Positions 43,371-52,643 of a DNA stretch of 64,000 nt are shown piece after piece. Origin of the DNA: Novosphingobium sp. PC22D. Its GTDB lineage: Bacteria; Pseudomonadota; Alphaproteobacteria; Sphingomonadales; Sphingomonadaceae. A program made the position numbers and the translations under genes. A model generated the notes under the pieces. The model did no database searches. It was not told the DNA's origin and saw nothing but the letters and a program-made list of their open reading frames with translations. Location: the NCBI RefSeq assembly GCF_002556635.1, contig NZ_MWMO01000017.1, positions 22,395-86,394 on the forward strand. The letters run 5' to 3'. How positions within the stretch are numbered: the first letter of the stretch is position 1; each line of letters starts with the position of its first letter.

Positions 43371-44876
43371 ATGGCTACGCAGTTGAAAAGTGCAGAAAAC
43401 GAATACGGGATCAAGTCCGAGTACGGCCACTATATCGGCGGCGAGTGGATCGCCGGGGACAGCGGCAAGACCATCGATCTGCTCAATCCCTCGACCGGCA
43501 AGGTGCTGACCAAGATTCAGGCCGGCAACGCCAAGGATATCGAACGCGCGATTGCCGCCGCTAAGGCGGCGTTTCCCAAGTGGTCGCAGAGCCTGCCCGG
43601 CGAGCGCCAAGAAATCCTGATCGAGGTTGCGCGTCGTCTGAAGGCACGCCATTCGCACTATGCCACCCTCGAAACTCTCAACAACGGCAAGCCGATGCGC
43701 GAATCGATGTATTTCGATATGCCGCAGGCAATTGGCCAGTTCGAACTGTTCGCTGGTGCAGCTTATGGCCTGCATGGCCAGACGCTCGATTATCCCGACG
43801 CGATCGGCATCGTCCACCGCGAACCGCTCGGCGTCTGCGCGCAGATTATCCCATGGAACGTGCCGATGTTGATGATGGCGTGCAAGATCGCGCCCGCGCT
43901 GGCCTCGGGCAACACTGTCGTTCTGAAGCCGGCCGAAACGGTCTGCCTTTCGGTGATTGAATTCTTCGTGGAAATGGCTGATCTGTTGCCGCCGGGTGTG
44001 ATCAACGTCGTCACCGGCTATGGCGCGGACGTGGGCGAGGCGCTGGTCACCAGCCCCGATGTCGCCAAGGTCGCCTTCACCGGGTCAGTAGCGACTGCGC
44101 GCCGGATCATCCAGTACGCCTCGGCCAACATCATCCCGCAGACGCTCGAACTCGGCGGCAAGTCTGCACATATCGTTTGCGGCGATGCCGACATCGACGC
44201 GGCGGTGGAAAGCGCGACCATGTCGACCGTGCTCAACAAGGGCGAAGTGTGCCTGGCCGGTTCGCGCCTGTTCCTGCACCAGTCGATCCAGGACGAGTTC
44301 CTGGCCAAGTTCAAGACCGCGCTTGAAGGCATCCGCCAGGGCGACCCGCTCGACATGGCGACCCAGCTGGGTGCTCAGGCATCGAAGATGCAATTCGACA
44401 AGGTTGAAAGCTACCTGCGCCTCGCGACCGAGGAAGGGGCCGAAGTCCTGACCGGCGGCAGCCGCTCGGATGCCGCAGATCTGGCCGATGGCAATTTTAT
44501 CAAGCCGACGGTGTTCACCAACGTCAAGAACACCATGCGTATCGCGCAGGAAGAGATCTTCGGTCCGGTCACCAGTGTCATTACCTGGAACGACGAAGAC
44601 GACATGATGAAGCAGGCGAACAACACCACCTACGGTCTGGCCGGCGGCGTTTGGACCAAGGATATCGCCCGGGCTCACCGGATCGCGCGTCAGCTCGAAA
44701 CCGGCACGGTGTGGATCAACCGCTACTACAACCTGAAGGCCAACATGCCGCTGGGTGGTTACAAGCAGAGCGGCTTCGGGCGTGAATTCAGCCATGAAGT
44801 GCTGAATCACTACACCCAGACCAAGTCGGTGGTGGTCAACCTCCAGGAAGGTCGCACCGGAATGTTCGATCAGTGA
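43371..44876 (+). CDS. xylC: Aldehyde dehydrogenase (benzaldehyde/aromatic aldehyde type)
   Basis: 501 residues from the ATG at 43371 (GGGAG upstream; the GTG directly before is less likely). Features: YIGGEWIAGDSGKTIDLLNPST, cofactor site FTGSVATARRIIQYA, LELGGKSAHIVCGDADID, catalytic cysteine in LNKGEVCLAGSRLFL, and GGYKQSGFGREFSHEVLNHYTQ. In sphingomonad xyl/bph clusters the gene at this place is called xylC, for oxidation of benzaldehydes from xylene monooxygenase, or salicylaldehyde. By sequence alone it could be a general aldehyde dehydrogenase; the name relies on position. Confidence 0.72.
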   Translation: MATQLKSAENEYGIKSEYGHYIGGEWIAGDSGKTIDLLNPSTGKVLTKIQAGNAKDIERAIAAAKAAFPKWSQSLPGERQEILIEVARRLKARHSHYATLETLNNGKPMRESMYFDMPQAIGQFELFAGAAYGLHGQTLDYPDAIGIVHREPLGVCAQIIPWNVPMLMMACKIAPALASGNTVVLKPAETVCLSVIEFFVEMADLLPPGVINVVTGYGADVGEALVTSPDVAKVAFTGSVATARRIIQYASANIIPQTLELGGKSAHIVCGDADIDAAVESATMSTVLNKGEVCLAGSRLFLHQSIQDEFLAKFKTALEGIRQGDPLDMATQLGAQASKMQFDKVESYLRLATEEGAEVLTGGSRSDAADLADGNFIKPTVFTNVKNTMRIAQEEIFGPVTSVITWNDEDDMMKQANNTTYGLAGGVWTKDIARAHRIARQLETGTVWINRYYNLKANMPLGGYKQSGFGREFSHEVLNHYTQTKSVVVNLQEGRTGMFDQ

Positions 44877-44907
44877 TCGGCAAGCAACGATCATTGGGAC
44901 AAACGAT

Positions 44908-45708
44908 GTGACTGCAAGACTCGAAGGACAGGTGGCGCTGCTGACCGGCGGCGCCACCGGGATCGGCGCGGCGGTCCTCGCCCGCTATCTCGAAGAAGGT
45001 GCAAAGGTAGGCGTCCTGGTCAGGGACGCCGACCAAGCTGACATGGTGCGCATGCGGCATGGCGCGGCAGTTGTCGTGGTTGAGGGTGATGTCCGAAACT
45101 ACGCCGACAACGAACGGGCGGTCGCGGCGACCGTGGATGCCTTCGGCAAGCTCGACGTGTTTGTCGGCAATGTCGGCATCTGGGATTACATGACCCCGCT
45201 AGCGGACATGGATCCGGACAAGCTCTCCGAAACGCTGGACGAGATCTTTGGGGTCAACGTCAAGGGCTACTTCTTTGGTGCCCGAGCCGCGATCCCTGAA
45301 CTCAGGAAGACCAAGGGCAGCATCATCTTCACGGCCTCGACCTCGAGCTTCTATACCGGCGGCGGTGGCACGCCCTATGTGGCATCGAAGCACGCGGTCC
45401 TTGGTCTGATCCGCCAGCTGGCATGGGAACTTACCCCCGATGTCAGGGTCAACGGCGTGGCTCCGGGCGGCACCCGGACACCCCTCGGCGGCACCAAGGC
45501 GGGCGGAACGGCCGATGTCCACATGGAGGACATGGAAGGCCTCGACGCGATGATTGCCGGGATGACGCCGCTCGCGCGGATCGCTGAACCGGATGATCAC
45601 ACAGGGCTCTATGCCTTGCTAGCCTCGCGTCGGGACTCGGCCTACATGACAGGAACGGTTTTGCTCAGCGATGGTGGCATGGGCATTGGCAAGCGTCCCG
45701 AAGGCTGA
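44908..45708 (+). CDS. bphB: cis-dihydrodiol dehydrogenase
   Basis: 266-residue SDR of the BphB/NahB branch. The NAD site is LLTGGATGIG (11-20), then GNVGIWDYMTPLADMDPDKL, the catalytic residues in STSSFYTGGGGTPYVASKH (Tyr157, Lys161), and VNGVAPGGTRTPLGG. It re-aromatises cis-dihydrodiols of biphenyl, naphthalene or PAH to catechols. Initiation is at a GTG (44908) after GGGA; the ATG three bases earlier is out of frame and runs into TGA. It is the last gene of the operon, before a strong terminator. Confidence 0.88.
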   Translation: MTARLEGQVALLTGGATGIGAAVLARYLEEGAKVGVLVRDADQADMVRMRHGAAVVVVEGDVRNYADNERAVAATVDAFGKLDVFVGNVGIWDYMTPLADMDPDKLSETLDEIFGVNVKGYFFGARAAIPELRKTKGSIIFTASTSSFYTGGGGTPYVASKHAVLGLIRQLAWELTPDVRVNGVAPGGTRTPLGGTKAGGTADVHMEDMEGLDAMIAGMTPLARIAEPDDHTGLYALLASRRDSAYMTGTVLLSDGGMGIGKRPEG

Positions 45709-45734
45709 AGCGGCTTAAATCTCTCCACCCTTGG

Positions 45735-45769
45735 CGGGTGCTCGCTTCGTCGAGCGCCCGTCTTTTTTT
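45735..45769 (+). terminator. Intrinsic terminator of the meta-cleavage operon
   Basis: A 10-bp stem (CGGGTGCTCG with CGAGCGCCCG, one G-T pair) around a CTTCGT loop is followed by a run of seven T. It ends 61 bases after the bphB stop. The T-run also contains the stop codon of the convergent xylA gene, so the two operons meet here with no spare space. Confidence 0.88.
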
Positions 45770-46808
45770 ACGTGCGATTGCTGCGATCGAGCAAGCGGTC
45801 AGCCGAAATGACCGAACGTGAGATGCCGGCGGCGAGCAATTGCGCTTCGGCAAAGTCGATCATCGCCGGTGGGCCACACAGATAGGCTTCGTGCGCCGCG
45901 AGATCTGCAACGCCCGCAATCTGCTCGGTGATCAGCCCACGCGCTCCTGCCCAGTCGCTGTCTGGCTCTTCATCCGACAAGGCCGGGACGAATTCGAAAG
46001 GGGCCATCCAGCGTTGACGAAGGGCCGCAATTTTGTCGAGGGCATAGAGATTGGACTGACGGCGCGCACCGTACAGCAGGTGCACCGCCCGGTCTGCGCC
46101 CCGGTCAAGCGCCTGCTCCAGAATCGAGATTATCGGCGCTAGACCACTACCCCCTGCGATGCAAAGAATGGGGGCAGTGCTGTCCTTGAGGGCGAATTGC
46201 CCATAGGGGGCGGTAACCTTCAGCTCCATTCCGGTGCGATCGGTGCAGAACAGCCAGTCGGTAAATGCGCCGCCCGGAACGTGCCGGATGTGAAAATGCA
46301 GTTGCTGGGTGGGTTCGCCAACCGTCGCGAAGGCGAAAGAATAACTGCGTGCACCTTCGATGCCGGGAGCGGTCAGATCAGCGTATTGTCCGGGAGTGAA
46401 GGCCAGTGGCCGATCCAGTTCGATGGTCAGCCCGATGATATCCTCGCACAGCCGTTGTGCAGCGACGATGGTGCCGCGATATGTAGCAATGGCGATCCCT
46501 TGCGAGAGTGGCGCATCAACCGCGATTGTCAGATCCGAGCGCGGAATGGCCTGGCAGGCGAGGCGAAAGCCGCTGCGCAGTTCGTCGCCCTCAAGTGCAA
46601 GGGCCGACGGGCTCAATTCGCCGATCTTGCCAGACACGAGCTTGAACTTGCAGGTACCGCACGAGCCGACCTTGCAATCGTGCGGCATGGCCAAACCCGC
46701 GTCCAGCATCGCTTCAAGAAGTGTCTTGCCCGCCGGTATGTCTAGCGTGGTCGGCGATCCTTCCACGGTTACGGTGTTCATCTTGGATTTGCGCAGGAAA
46801 GAAAACAT
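45768..46808 (-). CDS. xylA: Xylene monooxygenase electron-transfer component
   Basis: 346 residues. N-terminal plant-type [2Fe-2S] domain with Cys45, Cys50, Cys53 (CKVGSCGTC) and Cys85 (RLACQAIP), then a ferredoxin-NADP reductase module: FAD motif RSYSFA, NAD motif CIAGGSGLAP, and AYLCGPPAMIDFAEAQL. As in TOL XylA it would pass electrons from NADH to the membrane hydroxylase XylM. It starts 82 bases after xylM. The start has no obvious ribosome site; the Met at residue 10 is an alternative. Confidence 0.88.
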   Translation of the reverse strand: MFSFLRKSKMNTVTVEGSPTTLDIPAGKTLLEAMLDAGLAMPHDCKVGSCGTCKFKLVSGKIGELSPSALALEGDELRSGFRLACQAIPRSDLTIAVDAPLSQGIAIATYRGTIVAAQRLCEDIIGLTIELDRPLAFTPGQYADLTAPGIEGARSYSFAFATVGEPTQQLHFHIRHVPGGAFTDWLFCTDRTGMELKVTAPYGQFALKDSTAPILCIAGGSGLAPIISILEQALDRGADRAVHLLYGARRQSNLYALDKIAALRQRWMAPFEFVPALSDEEPDSDWAGARGLITEQIAGVADLAAHEAYLCGPPAMIDFAEAQLLAAGISRSVISADRLLDRSNRT

Positions 46809-46890
46809 TGTCGGGTTTGTCCGAAATGGGCGGGCGGAATCCGCAGTTGCGGATTGTCGCCCGAATGAGGGTGGACGATTGGCCTGGCGT

Positions 46891-47961
46891 TCAAGTGCTG
46901 GCCAGCCAGCGCGGCCAACCAGCCTGTGCGTTGGCCTGATCCGCCAGCTTGCGTTCGCCGGGGGTGGCGAAACGTTCGTCCCAGTCCTTGAGGCGCGGTT
47001 GCGCGATGAAGCGGAACCAGACCGGCGGGATCAGTCCGGCGGCGAAGCACAGGAACAGTGAGGGCATCTGCGGTGCCTGCGGTTCGGGCTTCAGCGCATA
47101 GAAGGGGATATGCCCGTCAAGGTGATGGTTGATGTGGTTTGTGATTTCCGCACCGATCGGCCGGACGATCGCTCCGAGATGGTTCCAGGCGTGATGGAGC
47201 TCGATCGGCGCCCCTTCGACCCGGATCAGGCCATAGTGCTGGAAATAATTGAACCCTTCCACGAACATCTTTGCCAAAAGCATGGCACCGATGGCAGTCA
47301 ACGCAGCGGCAAGCCCCGCCGTCAGACCCACATAGGCGACAATGCCGCCCGAAAGCAGCGGAAACAACCACATCACATTCCGCCAACCGAGCCGAGGATG
47401 GCCCAGCTTGCCGAGGATTTCGACCGTCTTCTCCCATGAGTCCTTGTAAGAACCCCAGGTCGCCTGGAACACGAAGCTGTAGATGGTCTGCCCGCGCCGA
47501 GGGGTATCGCTTTCCTTTGCCGTGTCGAGATGTACGTGGTGGGTGACGATATGGGCGATATCGCGATTGGGGTCGCCGTAGAATGCACTCAGACACTTGG
47601 CGACATAGCGGGCGAACCAGTGGCGGCGGTGCATCAGCTCGTGCGCTACCGGCAGGGTCGGCACCGCCGAGAGCCAGCCCAGGCTGAGCAGCGATCCGGC
47701 CAGTTGCCAGCTTGAATTGTCGGCGCCGGTGATCGGGTTGATCGCGGTCGCAACCGATCGGGCAAAGGCCCAGACGAGCAGGATCATCAGGGGCAGTTGC
47801 AGGTACATCGCGATGTCACCGAGCATGGCGGCGCCCTTCGCGCGGACTTTGTGATCGGGCGGCAGCAGCAGGTCCAGAGCCATTAGAACCGGGAATGTAG
47901 CCGCGCCCAGCCAGACGTAGCTACCGCCGAGCATGAATCCGATAACGCCCGCCAAGGTCAT
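46891..47961 (-). CDS. xylM: Xylene monooxygenase hydroxylase component (native start codon apparently lost)
   Basis: 356 residues from the first available ATG; an integral-membrane di-iron hydroxylase of the AlkB/XylM family. Histidine boxes: HELMHRRHW (107-115), HIVTHHVH, and NHINHHLDG, with several hydrophobic segments. It oxidises methyl groups of toluene/xylenes to benzyl alcohols. In-frame codons upstream of the ATG (47962-47994) read KDGLRYFLIPV, which matches remembered XylM (MDTLRYYLIPV) from its first residue, but the codon at the Met position is AAG (47992-47994). A GGGAG site sits seven bases before that AAG. No other start exists before a TAA at 48010-48012. Confidence 0.85.
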   Translation of the reverse strand: MTLAGVIGFMLGGSYVWLGAATFPVLMALDLLLPPDHKVRAKGAAMLGDIAMYLQLPLMILLVWAFARSVATAINPITGADNSSWQLAGSLLSLGWLSAVPTLPVAHELMHRRHWFARYVAKCLSAFYGDPNRDIAHIVTHHVHLDTAKESDTPRRGQTIYSFVFQATWGSYKDSWEKTVEILGKLGHPRLGWRNVMWLFPLLSGGIVAYVGLTAGLAAALTAIGAMLLAKMFVEGFNYFQHYGLIRVEGAPIELHHAWNHLGAIVRPIGAEITNHINHHLDGHIPFYALKPEPQAPQMPSLFLCFAAGLIPPVWFRFIAQPRLKDWDERFATPGERKLADQANAQAGWPRWLAST

Positions 47962-48047
47962 GACTGGGATGAGAAAATAGCGTAGTCCGTCCTTCGGATT
48001 TCTCCCGAGTTATTTTGCTCTGGCCTTGACCGTCGAGGCAAGGGTGA

Positions 48048-48069
48048 GGGCGGCGGCGGTGCGCCGCCC
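48048..48069 (-). terminator. Hairpin downstream of the second TonB receptor gene
   Basis: An 8-bp stem (GGGCGGCG with CGCCGCCC) around a 6-base loop lies 15 bases after the receptor stop. It is a variant of the hairpin at 21374-21395 and shares the flanking AAGGGTGAG, which supports duplication of the receptor gene together with its 3' end. Confidence 0.55.
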
Positions 48070-48083
48070 TCGGGTATAGGGTC

Positions 48084-50620
48084 TTAGTATTTGTAGGCGA
48101 GCTTCAGGAACCACTCGCGCGGACGCGAGAAGCTTGCGGTGGCGGCGCCGCCGATGTCGAGATCGACGTACCCGCCTTGGATGTATCGTTTATCGGTCAA
48201 GTTGGTGACGCCGCCAGTCACGGTGAAGTGATCGCTCTTCTCGGTGAACGAAGCACTGGCGCCGAACACGCTATATGCTGGCTGAAACAATTGCGGGCTA
48301 TTTACCGCATCCTTAAAGGTGTCGCTTTGATACGACCAGTCACCACGAAGCGTCAGTTTGCCGGCTTGCCCTTCATAGACATCCGCATTGATAGCTGCCG
48401 AAGCTGCCCATTTGGGTACGAAAGCAAATTTCGAATCCGTGGTGACGGGGGCGGCTGATAAGTCGATGTCGGTGTAATAGGCATCCAGATAACCTACACC
48501 AAAGGTCAACTGAACCTGATCGATTGGAGCCGCTTCGCCCTCGACCTCAAATCCCTTGATCCGGCCGGCACCGGCGTTGCGAACCTTCGGAGCGATCCCT
48601 TCGTTCACAGTGATCTGCATGTCGCTGTAATCGGAAAGGAACGCCGCGATGTTCAGGCGCAGGCGCCGGTTGAACAGTTCGTTCTTCAGGCCGATTTCGT
48701 AGGATTCGACGAATTCCGGCGTGAACGAGGGGGTCGCGATTTCAGCCGGGAAGATGCGCTGGCTGAACCCGCCGTTCTTGAAGCCTTTCGAATAGGACGC
48801 ATAGATCAGCGAATTGTCGGTTATCTTGTAGTCCGCCGAGATCGCCGGGGTCCACTCCTTGGCCTTGGCCGAAACCTCGATGGCCGGCATCGTGTGGTTG
48901 CCGCCCGGGTTGGTCGCCGAAGGCGTGCAGTTCGGTAGCGGGAAACCGGCCAGCGGGCCTGACGGGAACAGGTTGGCCGCCGGGTTTGCCTGTCCGACGA
49001 GGCACTGGCTGAACGCGACGAATGCGCCCTGCGGATAGACCGATGCCAGCACTGGATCGAGTTGCGAGCGGTCGTTGAAGATCGTCTGCACAGACGGGTC
49101 GAACCGCTTGGTCTCGTTAGTGTAGCGGATGCCCGGCGTGATCGAGAACCGGTCGGTCAAATTGAAGGTGGCCTTCAGGTATGAGGCATAGCTGTCGTTG
49201 TCGATGTCGCCGCCACTAAAGAACTGGGCAAACCCGAATTCCATCGGGGTGTAGTCAGTGCCCTTTTCCTTGAGATAATAGCCGCCCAGAACGAACTTCA
49301 CCCGGCCAGCCATCAGGCTTCCGGTAAACTGCAGTTCCTGCGAGGCCTGCCACACATCGATATCGCTCGCGATCCGCAGGATCGTATGCGGAGTGCCGTC
49401 GAAATCGTATTCCATGTGCGAAGTCTGGTCGCGGTAGGCCGAAATCGACTTCAGGCTGAAATCGCCGAAATCGTAATCGAGCGTGAGGTTGGTGCCCCAT
49501 AGATCGAAGTCCGACCGGTTGACGCCGCCAGCCCAGGTGGTGTCGATGTCGCCAGTGATCCAGCGGGTGCTGGCGCAGGCCGGGTTGCCGGTCGGCGCAA
49601 GGGTACCCGGAACGCCAAACCCGCCCCAAGGTGCTCCGCAGCTGCCATCGGTGACGCGGATCTTGTTCCAAAAATACATCGAGCTGGGCGCGGCGATCTG
49701 GCGGTTGGTGCCCCCAGGGGGGCGCTGTTGGGAATCTCCACAAAACGCAACGGAACCGGCTGGTCTCGCAGTTCGATCAATGAGATAGCCGTTTGTTCCT
49801 CGCGCCGGATATTGATATCCCCGCTCAGGTTGACGGTCAGCTTGTCGGTCGGCTCCCACTTGAACGCAATGCGTCCGCCGAAGCTGTCCTTGTTGCCCTG
49901 GCGGCCGCCGTCGAACAAACGCTTCTGGTAGCCGTCGCGGGTTTCATAGGAAGCAACCGCGCGCATTGCGAGAGTGTCGCTCAGCGGCACGTTGATTATG
50001 CCCTTGAAATCGGCGCGGTTGAACCGGCCGGTCGCCGCTTCGAGCTTCATGTCGAAATCGTACTGCGGTTCGACGGAATTGACGACGATCGCGCCGCCGA
50101 TGGTGTTCTTGCCGAACAGTGTGCCCTGCGGCCCGCGCAGGACCTGGACGCTCGCAATGTCGGCCATGTCGAGCAGCGCGCCAACCGAGCGGGCGACATA
50201 GACGCCATCGACATAGACGCCCACGCCCGGGTCGACGGTGATATTGAAATCGGTCTGGCCCACGCCGCGGATGAACGAGGTGATCGTGGCGCTGGAACCC
50301 GAGAGATTGGCGACCGGCGAGATGTTTACGTTCGGCGCGAATTTTGCGACTTCGGCCACGTTGGTGACCTGGCGTTCCTCGAGCATTCCGCCGGTCAACG
50401 CGGTGATCGCGACCGGCGTTTCCTGCAGGTTCTCGGCCCGCTTGCGCGCAGTCACGATGATCTCTTCGAGGCCGCCGGTCTGTTGCTCCTCAGCCTGAGG
50501 CTCACTTGTTGCGGCGTCCTGCGCATGCGCCGCCATCGGTGCGAGCCCGATTGATCCGACGATCGCCGAGGCGCTGGTGCGCAGGACGACCTTCCGGAAA
50601 TTGAACGATTGGTTTGTCAT
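48084..50620 (-). pseudogene. TonB-dependent receptor, frameshifted
   Basis: Two reading frames together make one receptor. The N-terminal part (50620 to about 49720) has signal peptide, TonB box and plug nearly identical to the receptor at 21412-23910. The C-terminal part (about 49720 to 48084) carries the barrel through the terminal WFLKLAYKY. The frames change at a C6 run (six G on the + strand, 49717-49722) next to a second run of five. One missing base there would restore the frame. It may be a true loss, a sequencing error at a homopolymer, or phase variation by slippage. If intact it would be about 840 residues. The loop sequences differ from the other copy. Confidence 0.85.
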
Positions 50621-50635
50621 TGGCGTCATTCTCCC
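49800..50635. repeat. Direct repeat copy 2 (TonB receptor 5' part)
   Basis: This is the partner of 23090-23925, in the same orientation, with few differences. Similarity ends abruptly near 49800, where the coding sequences diverge into the loops. The two copies bracket the nahC operon, the benA-like operon, the meta-cleavage operon and xylMA. Confidence 0.85.
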
Positions 50636-50672
50636 TCTTGTTGATGTATTTTTATTTATAAGCGTGGATAGA

Positions 50673-51224
50673 CTAAACGTAGATATTCAGATTCTTGCTC
50701 AGCATCACGTTGTGCTTGAGGATCGCACGGCGTTTGACCAGTTGAAAGCTGTTGCCGACCTGGCGCCAGATATCGATACGGTTGCCGATCAGCGAATCCT
50801 CGTCGCGTTCGTTGCGATTGCGATAGGCATAGAAGTCCGAATAGACCCGGAACTCGTCGGCGTTTTCGGTAAGCTCCACCTCGACGTTGGTGATGATATG
50901 GGTGCAGCGCGTCGCCGGATCCTCCGACCAGGCCGTTCCGGTCTCGAGCCGCGAAAGCCGCTTGAGGATTTCGGGCTTGCTGTCGTTGTAATAGGCCATC
51001 CGGGTCAGGTCGGTCACCTGATCGGTCTTGTCCCGGCGGTAGCGGGTTTCGATTCCCGGCATGTGGTAATGCAGGTCTTCCGCCAGCATCTCTGCCCAGT
51101 CGGCATAGTTCTCGGTGTCGAGCAGGCGCGCTTCGCGATAAAGCGTCTGGGCCAGCGCGTGGGTCAGTTCGAGCGATGCGGCAGTGCCTTGGCGTGTGCG
51201 CTCGAGGGTTGCGGTGTCGGTCAT
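50673..51224 (-). CDS. Ring-hydroxylating dioxygenase beta subunit (PAH/biphenyl type)
   Basis: 183 residues: TLYREARLLDTENYADWAEML, YHMPGIETRYRRDKTDQ, TRCTHIITNVEVELTENADEF, YRNRNERDEDSLIGNRIDIWR. It is the small subunit partner of the alpha encoded at 51239-52606, 14 bases upstream. The long N-terminus and the THIITNVEV segment are typical of BphA2/NahAd. The ATG at 51224 follows GAGAGGA. Confidence 0.87.
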   Translation of the reverse strand: MTDTATLERTRQGTAASLELTHALAQTLYREARLLDTENYADWAEMLAEDLHYHMPGIETRYRRDKTDQVTDLTRMAYYNDSKPEILKRLSRLETGTAWSEDPATRCTHIITNVEVELTENADEFRVYSDFYAYRNRNERDEDSLIGNRIDIWRQVGNSFQLVKRRAILKHNVMLSKNLNIYV

Positions 51225-51238
51225 GGTTGTGATTCCTC

Positions 51239-52606
51239 TCAGAGCGCGAACAGGCCGGGCAGGTCGCGGGTTTCGGCCACGTTGCCAAGCCTCGGTTCGG
51301 GGCGTGTCGGCATCTTACCGAACTCGTCATGGGTCATCATGTCGAGCCAGCGCTGGTAGAAGCCGCGCTGGTTGGCGTCGTTGTACTGGCCGCGATAGAC
51401 GATGCCCGGCAGGGTATCATGTTCGATCTGGCGGCCGATGCCGCAGCGATAGTGCAGGCGCTCGTGCCTGGTGACGACTCCGCGGTTGACGGTGGTGCAG
51501 TTTTCCCAGTTCTCCCCGTCATCCATCTCGAAGGTGCCACCGGGGCCGAAGGTCTGCATGACGCCCTTGGTGACTTCTTCCTTGATGTCATCAGGCATGT
51601 TCTTGTTGACGATCACCCAGGTCTTCAATTCGAACTGCATCGGTCCCTTGGGCTGCCATTGGCGGAAGGTGGAGATGCCGGGCAGGAACGAGACATTGGG
51701 GAAGATTGAGGCCGAGGCGACCGAGCCGAAGATCTTGGAGCGCATCTCGCCCAGGCGTTCAGCCATCTTGGGGCGGATCTTGTTGTAATAGTCCATGACC
51801 TTTGGACGGCCGAGCAGGACGAGATCGCCAACGCCCTCGGTGCCGAATTCCCAGCCGTGACCGTTCACGCTGGCATGATAGGAGTATTCCATGTCGATCG
51901 GCGGGAAGGGCATGCCATCGTTCATCGAACGGCAGCCGGAATCGTGCGTCCAGCCGGCGTGGTAAGCATCGCCGATGAAGTTCTCGACCCCGAACTTCCA
52001 GTTCGCGCTCATCACCGATTTGATGCAGCCGCCAATGAATTCGGTGCCGCCTTCCTCGTTGTCGAGGATCATGTCGAGATACCAGCGGAAATCGCCCAAC
52101 CATGCCTCCAGGCTCGGCGCATCGCCGTTGAAGGTGGCGAACACCAGGCCCTTGTAGCTGCTGACCTTGGCGACGTTCTTGAGGCCATGGTTCTTGAAGT
52201 CGATATCGCCATTGTCGTAGCAATATTCCTCGTGCATGCCTTTGAGGTCGCCTGCGGTGTCAAAGGCCCAGCCGTGGTAATTGCAGACGAACCGACGAGT
52301 GTTGCCGGCATCGGCGAAGCAGACCTTGTTGCCGCGGTGCGGGCAGGAATTGAGCATGACCCGGATCGAACCATCGGCCTGACGCGCGACGATCACCGCG
52401 TCTTCGCCCATATGGGTGGTCAGGAAATCTCCGGCCTTGGGGATCTGGCTTTCGTGGGCGACGAACAGCCACGACCGGGCGAAGATCCGGTAAAGCTCTT
52501 CCTCATAAATATCGGCGTCGGAAAAGATCCGCCGGTCGAGCCAGCCTTCCTTGAGGTCCATGTAGCGTGAATAATCCGGCTCGCGGCCGATCCGTTCGAA
52601 GCGCAT
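51239..52606 (-). CDS. Ring-hydroxylating dioxygenase alpha subunit (PAH/biphenyl type)
   Basis: 455 residues, the length of sphingomonad BphA1f/PhnA1a enzymes. Rieske site CPHRGNKVC...CNYHGWAF; mononuclear iron ligands in FIGDAYHAGWTH; WLDRRIFSDADIYEEELYRIF at the start and SIFPNVSFLPGISTFRQWQP in the catalytic domain. It would perform the first dihydroxylation of naphthalene, biphenyl or larger PAH, giving cis-dihydrodiols for BphB. It is the only intact alpha of this branch here, so it is the best candidate for the initial oxygenase. GGGAGG precedes the ATG at 52606. Confidence 0.88.
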   Translation of the reverse strand: MRFERIGREPDYSRYMDLKEGWLDRRIFSDADIYEEELYRIFARSWLFVAHESQIPKAGDFLTTHMGEDAVIVARQADGSIRVMLNSCPHRGNKVCFADAGNTRRFVCNYHGWAFDTAGDLKGMHEEYCYDNGDIDFKNHGLKNVAKVSSYKGLVFATFNGDAPSLEAWLGDFRWYLDMILDNEEGGTEFIGGCIKSVMSANWKFGVENFIGDAYHAGWTHDSGCRSMNDGMPFPPIDMEYSYHASVNGHGWEFGTEGVGDLVLLGRPKVMDYYNKIRPKMAERLGEMRSKIFGSVASASIFPNVSFLPGISTFRQWQPKGPMQFELKTWVIVNKNMPDDIKEEVTKGVMQTFGPGGTFEMDDGENWENCTTVNRGVVTRHERLHYRCGIGRQIEHDTLPGIVYRGQYNDANQRGFYQRWLDMMTHDEFGKMPTRPEPRLGNVAETRDLPGLFAL

Positions 52607-52643
52607 GGTTTAACCTCCCAATTGTGATGTTTGAAATTGCAGT

